Positions 55,870 to 59,043 of a stretch of DNA of 59,043 bases are shown in pieces (the first letter of the stretch is position 1; every line of letters starts with the position of its first letter). Both the position numbers and the translations under genes were made by a program. The stretch spans positions 1 to 59,043 of the forward strand of contig NZ_BCVD01000004.1 in NCBI RefSeq assembly GCF_001591565.1, read 5' to 3'. Under the pieces are notes generated by a model that did no database searches, was not told where the DNA came from, and was given only the letters and a program-made list of their open reading frames with translations. This DNA comes from Priestia flexa NBRC 15715. Lineage in GTDB: Bacteria; Bacillota; Bacilli; Bacillales; Bacillaceae_H.

Positions 55870-57318
55870 ATGGAACTAGTTATTATCCTTTTATCACTTA
55901 GTCTTTTAATGTTTGTCGCATATCGCGGATTTTCAGTTATTTTATTTGCACCGATCTGTGCACTTTTTGCTGTTGTGCTAACTGAGCCAAGCTATGTATT
56001 ACCTTTCTTTTCAAATATTTTTATGGAAAAGATGGTAGGATTTATCAAGCTTTATTTTCCCGTTTTCTTACTAGGGGCTATTTTTGGTAAAGTCGTTGAA
56101 ATGTCAGGGTTGGCTGAAACGATTGCTAAAACAATTGTACAAGTTGTTGGTGCAAAGCGTGCAATTTTAGCTATTGTCATCATGGGAGCGATTCTAACTT
56201 ATAGTGGAGTTAGCTTATTTGTTGTTGTTTTTGCTATCTATCCATTTGCAGCGAATCTATTTCGAGAAGCCAATATTCCTAAAAGGCTTATTCCAGGAAC
56301 GATTGCATTAGGTGCCTTTACGTTTACAATGGATGCTTTACCAGGTACTCCACAGATTCAAAACGTTATTCCAACTACTTTCTTCAAAACTGATATTTAT
56401 GCTGCACCGATGCTCGGTATTATTGGAGCCATTTTCGTCTTACTTGTAGGGATGAAGTATTTAGAAGCTCGTCGTAAAAAAGCAGAAGCTGCTGGTGAAG
56501 GGTACTACGGCTTTGACAACGAAACCGCAGCTGCAGCTGAGAAGCTAGAAAATGATGTAACAATGGGAGAAGAAGAAACAAGTACGAAAAGTGAAAAACC
56601 AGCCTTGCCTCGTCAAATCTTAGCGTTTGTACCACTCATTTTAGTAGGTGTTATGAATAAAGTATTTACAATGGCTTTGCCTGTTTGGTATCCAAATGGC
56701 TTTGATTTTACTGCCATTGGTCTTGACTCCTTTGGAAAAGTTGAGCTTTCATCTGTACTTGCTATTTGGTCAGTTCAAATGGCTCTAGTAGTAGGGATTA
56801 TTGCGACACTACTGTATGATTGGAAAAAGATAAAAGTAAACTTTCAAGCAGGTCTTAACACCAGTATCAGCGGGGCATTGTTAGCTTCTATGAACACGGG
56901 TGCTGAATATGGTTTTGGAGGCGTTATTGCTGCTCTTCCAGGCTTTGGTGTTATTAGTAAAGGAATTTCCGAGACATTTACAAATCCACTTGTTAACGGT
57001 GCTGTGACTACAACAACATTGGCTGGTATAACTGGTTCTGCATCAGGCGGTATGGGAATTGCATTAAGCGCTATGTCAGAAAAGTATTTAGCGGCAATTA
57101 ATCAGTTTAATATACCACCTGAAGTAATGCACCGCGTTATTTCGATGGCATCAGGCGGTATGGATACACTTCCACATAACGGTGCTGTTATTACGCTTCT
57201 TGCAGTAACAGGTTTGACTCACCGTCAAGCATATCGAGATATTTTTGCAATTACGATCATTAAAACGCTAGCGGTTTTTGTCATCATTGCACTTTACACT
57301 TTCTTCGGTATTGTTTAA
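55870..57318 (+). CDS. GntP-family permease
   Basis: This 482-residue membrane protein with about 11-12 hydrophobic segments belongs to the GntP family, which imports gluconate and other hydroxy-acids; B. subtilis YxjC/HbuT of this family takes 3-hydroxybutyrate. Seen: FTMDALPGTPQIQNVIPTTF, GSASGGMGIALSAMSEKY, MASGGMDTLPHNGAVITLL. A charged cytoplasmic loop (about residues 197-245) splits the protein in two halves. No catabolic genes follow, so the substrate stays open; 3-hydroxybutyrate would fit a PHB-storing host. Start ATG follows AGGGGGG. Confidence 0.88.
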   Translation: MELVIILLSLSLLMFVAYRGFSVILFAPICALFAVVLTEPSYVLPFFSNIFMEKMVGFIKLYFPVFLLGAIFGKVVEMSGLAETIAKTIVQVVGAKRAILAIVIMGAILTYSGVSLFVVVFAIYPFAANLFREANIPKRLIPGTIALGAFTFTMDALPGTPQIQNVIPTTFFKTDIYAAPMLGIIGAIFVLLVGMKYLEARRKKAEAAGEGYYGFDNETAAAAEKLENDVTMGEEETSTKSEKPALPRQILAFVPLILVGVMNKVFTMALPVWYPNGFDFTAIGLDSFGKVELSSVLAIWSVQMALVVGIIATLLYDWKKIKVNFQAGLNTSISGALLASMNTGAEYGFGGVIAALPGFGVISKGISETFTNPLVNGAVTTTTLAGITGSASGGMGIALSAMSEKYLAAINQFNIPPEVMHRVISMASGGMDTLPHNGAVITLLAVTGLTHRQAYRDIFAITIIKTLAVFVIIALYTFFGIV

Positions 57319-57321
57319 GGT

Positions 57322-57357
57322 AAAAAGCATCCTTCTTAGTAGCAAGGATGCTTTTTT
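57322..57357. terminator. Bidirectional terminator between the permease and EcsC-family genes
   Basis: AAAAAGCATCCTT pairs with AAGGATGCTTTTT around about 9 nt. Confidence 0.92.
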
Positions 57358-57405
57358 ATCGACATATTTCCCTAGAAATAATGTTATTTCGCAGGAAATG
57401 TCTTA

Positions 57406-58206
57406 TTATGACTCTTGTAAATTCTTTTCTTGTTCTAATCGTTCTAAGATGCGGCGTTTACGATAAAGCATCGTCCCTATTTCTCCAATGTCTCCAATCG
57501 CCTGCTTATTTACATAAGCACCGAAGATCATACCTGCTATAGGAATCATTTGAAAAAGTTTTTTCCATCCCCAGTTATCTCGATAAGTCGTAAATACCTC
57601 TCTCCAACCTTGAAGCTGCGATAAGCTTTGTTCTCGCTTCCCTTCTGATAGCTCTTCTAAAATTGCTCGCTTACCTACAATGTCAGAGGATAAGAACTGC
57701 ATGCACTTTACCATAAACACACGCTCTTCTTGTTTTGTCGGGTCGTATCCATAGGAAACAGCTACTTCTTGTAGCGTTTTTAAAGTTAGCCCTAGTACAA
57801 ACGGTACATCAATAGCCAGCGTGAAGATACCACCAATTCCAGTCGTAGCACCTTGAATTTTAGCATTTTTTTGACGTGCCTCCACAAAGGCATTTGCTAA
57901 CTCATCCATTTCTTGAATAGATAACTGCTGAATATCCGTTAATGTTAAATCTTTTTCTTTTAAACGTTTAGATGCTTTTTCTAACGTAGCGGAAGTATTA
58001 GCTAAATATTGGCCTCCGTTATCAATGTACTTAGCAACCTCGTCAAGAAGCTTTTCTATTTTTTCGTGGATAAACCTAGGCGTGACTTTATCAAGCGCTG
58101 CAAAAGGTAAGCGAAGCAGCTTTTCCCAAAAGAATAGTCCCTTTTGACTTTTTTCCCACTTTTCAATCTTCTTTAATTCTTTAGCCAGCTGTTCAGTCGT
58201 TTCCAC
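57406..58206 (-). CDS. EcsC-family protein
   Basis: This 266-residue protein has the EcsC family pattern: an N-terminal KELKKIEKWEKSQKG and FFWEKLLRLPFAALDKVTP, a glycine-rich hydrophobic middle (ATTGIGGIFTLAIDVPFVLG) and a C-terminal KKLFQMIPIAGMIFGAYVNK. EcsC is linked to the EcsAB transporter in B. subtilis but those genes are not adjacent here, so this is a stand-alone relative. Function unknown, probably membrane-associated. The start is a GTG after AAAGGGG. Confidence 0.82.
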   Translation of the reverse strand: METTEQLAKELKKIEKWEKSQKGLFFWEKLLRLPFAALDKVTPRFIHEKIEKLLDEVAKYIDNGGQYLANTSATLEKASKRLKEKDLTLTDIQQLSIQEMDELANAFVEARQKNAKIQGATTGIGGIFTLAIDVPFVLGLTLKTLQEVAVSYGYDPTKQEERVFMVKCMQFLSSDIVGKRAILEELSEGKREQSLSQLQGWREVFTTYRDNWGWKKLFQMIPIAGMIFGAYVNKQAIGDIGEIGTMLYRKRRILERLEQEKNLQES

Positions 58207-58226
58207 ATGCTTTCCCCTTTCTACAT

Positions 58227-58260
58227 AAAGCGCCCAGACAACTTATTTGCTGGGCGCTCT
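58227..58260 (-). terminator. Terminator after the DedA-family gene
   Basis: AGCGCCCAG pairs with CTGGGCGCT around about 12 nt, followed by TTATG; the T tract is short. Confidence 0.75.
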
Positions 58261-58277
58261 CTTTTCCCTTATGCTTT

Positions 58278-58868
58278 TTATTTCTTTTTCACATATTTAA
58301 ACGTAAAGAAAATAACAATGATAACTAATAGTCCAATTCCAATCGGCTGCATATATTGAGATACAATAGGTCCAACATCTTCCCATTGTGGGCCTAACTT
58401 ATAACCCAGATATACGTAAAGGGCAGTAATTGGTAACATCGCTACAAACGTGTAAATGGAAAATTGCCAAACGTTCATTTTTGCCATTCCGCAAGGAAGC
58501 GAGATGGCTGTACGTACTCCAGGAATAAAGCGACCAAAAAAGGCTACTCCTGCCCCATATTTATTAAAAAATCGATCTGCTGCATCGATTTCCTTTTCTT
58601 TTACTAGAAAATACTTTCCATATTTTAAGACAAGTGGACGCCCACCATAGCGACCAAGAGCATAAAGTGTTAATGGTCCAAACACGCCTCCAACTGTTCC
58701 CGCTAAAATAGCTAAATAAAGGTTCATGTCACCTTGATATACCCAATATCCTACGAGTGGTAAGACTAGCTCTGCTGGGACAAATTCAAACGTTAGCGCT
58801 AAGATAACGCCGAAATACGAAAGTTGCTTAAGCGCTTCTACTAGTGATAAAACAATTGTTTCTAACAA
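58278..58868 (-). CDS. DedA-family membrane protein
   Basis: This 196-residue membrane protein of the DedA/VTT family, whose members move lipids such as undecaprenyl phosphate or phosphatidylethanolamine across membranes, has about five hydrophobic segments. Seen: FEFVPAELVLPLVGYWVYQG, GTVGGVFGPLTLYALGRYGG and FFGRFIPGVRTAISLPCGMA, the last with the conserved R residues. The start is a TTG after GGAGG. In which direction and on which lipid this copy acts is unknown. Confidence 0.88.
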   Translation of the reverse strand: MLETIVLSLVEALKQLSYFGVILALTFEFVPAELVLPLVGYWVYQGDMNLYLAILAGTVGGVFGPLTLYALGRYGGRPLVLKYGKYFLVKEKEIDAADRFFNKYGAGVAFFGRFIPGVRTAISLPCGMAKMNVWQFSIYTFVAMLPITALYVYLGYKLGPQWEDVGPIVSQYMQPIGIGLLVIIVIFFTFKYVKKK

Positions 58869-59043
58869 ACGACTTCCTCCTTAGTTAACTTACTGCTCTA
58901 TAACAAAACGTGATATTTTAAAGCTTCACAAGTCATAATTGTATATTAATCCCCTTTAATTGAAAAGTAAAAAAAGAACGAATGCTGTCAATCTAACGAA
59001 TTAACGAGTCGTTCTGTAAAAAATCCCAACAAAAAACCTGAAC

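Overview
The window reads as a low-GC, endospore-forming Bacillaceae chromosome. Gene content and order resemble the yha-yhe, yhc-glp-pgcA and thi neighbourhoods of Bacillus subtilis, and a Priestia/Bacillus megaterium-like species is my best guess. Spore genes (an alpha/beta SASP, SpoVR, YheC/YheD-type proteins), a TPP riboswitch, GlpP antitermination and CcpA-type cre sites all fit. I see no rRNA, CRISPR array, prophage or insertion sequence.

Layout. 0-8.4 kb: HU protein, fatty-acid genes (enoyl-CoA hydratase, acyl-CoA ligase), hemZ, a HAD phosphatase and a self-contained GntR-ABC operon with a palindromic operator. A GC-rich Bacillaceae repeat follows, then yheA. 8.5-15.1 kb: yheB diverges from four consecutive YheC/YheD-type ATP-grasp genes plus yheE, behind a sigma-K-like promoter. 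15.1-18.1 kb: yxkF-msmX, a small zinc-ribbon gene, and sspB. Between the sigma-G promoter of sspB and its start codon lies a 76-nt RNA that folds as a tRNA-like cloverleaf ending in CCA. This is the most unusual element of the window.

18.1-25.3 kb: a CNNM-type membrane protein, an NAD(P)-binding protein and the thiamine operon tenI-thiO-thiS-thiG-thiF-thiD under a TPP riboswitch. 25.7-31.8 kb: a cystine-type ABC importer (tcyABC), a YhfP-like reductase, spoVR, yhdB and bioY. 31.8-42 kb: pgcA-glpD-glpK-glpF-glpP, in which GlpP antitermination and CcpA control are visible in the leaders, followed by yhcX, yhcU and yhcT. 42-46.5 kb: a DAACS symporter, a chemoreceptor and a manganese-type CDF exporter.

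46.8-52.5 kb: a second glycerol-phosphate unit, glpP paralogue-ugpC-ugpA-ugpE-ugpB-glpQ, behind its own leader terminator. It would import glycerol-3-phosphate or its diesters and feed the GlpK/GlpD pathway. 52.7-54.1 kb: bioB with two BirA operators of the same form as the one before bioY, and a decayed gene fragment. 54.1-57.3 kb: a sigma-54 activator, three upstream palindromes, a -24/-12 promoter and a GntP-type permease. 57.4-58.9 kb: EcsC-family and DedA-family proteins.

Starts were chosen from visible ribosome-binding sites, so several CDS coordinates are shorter than the longest open frame. Homology statements come from recognising sequences by eye; no search was run.
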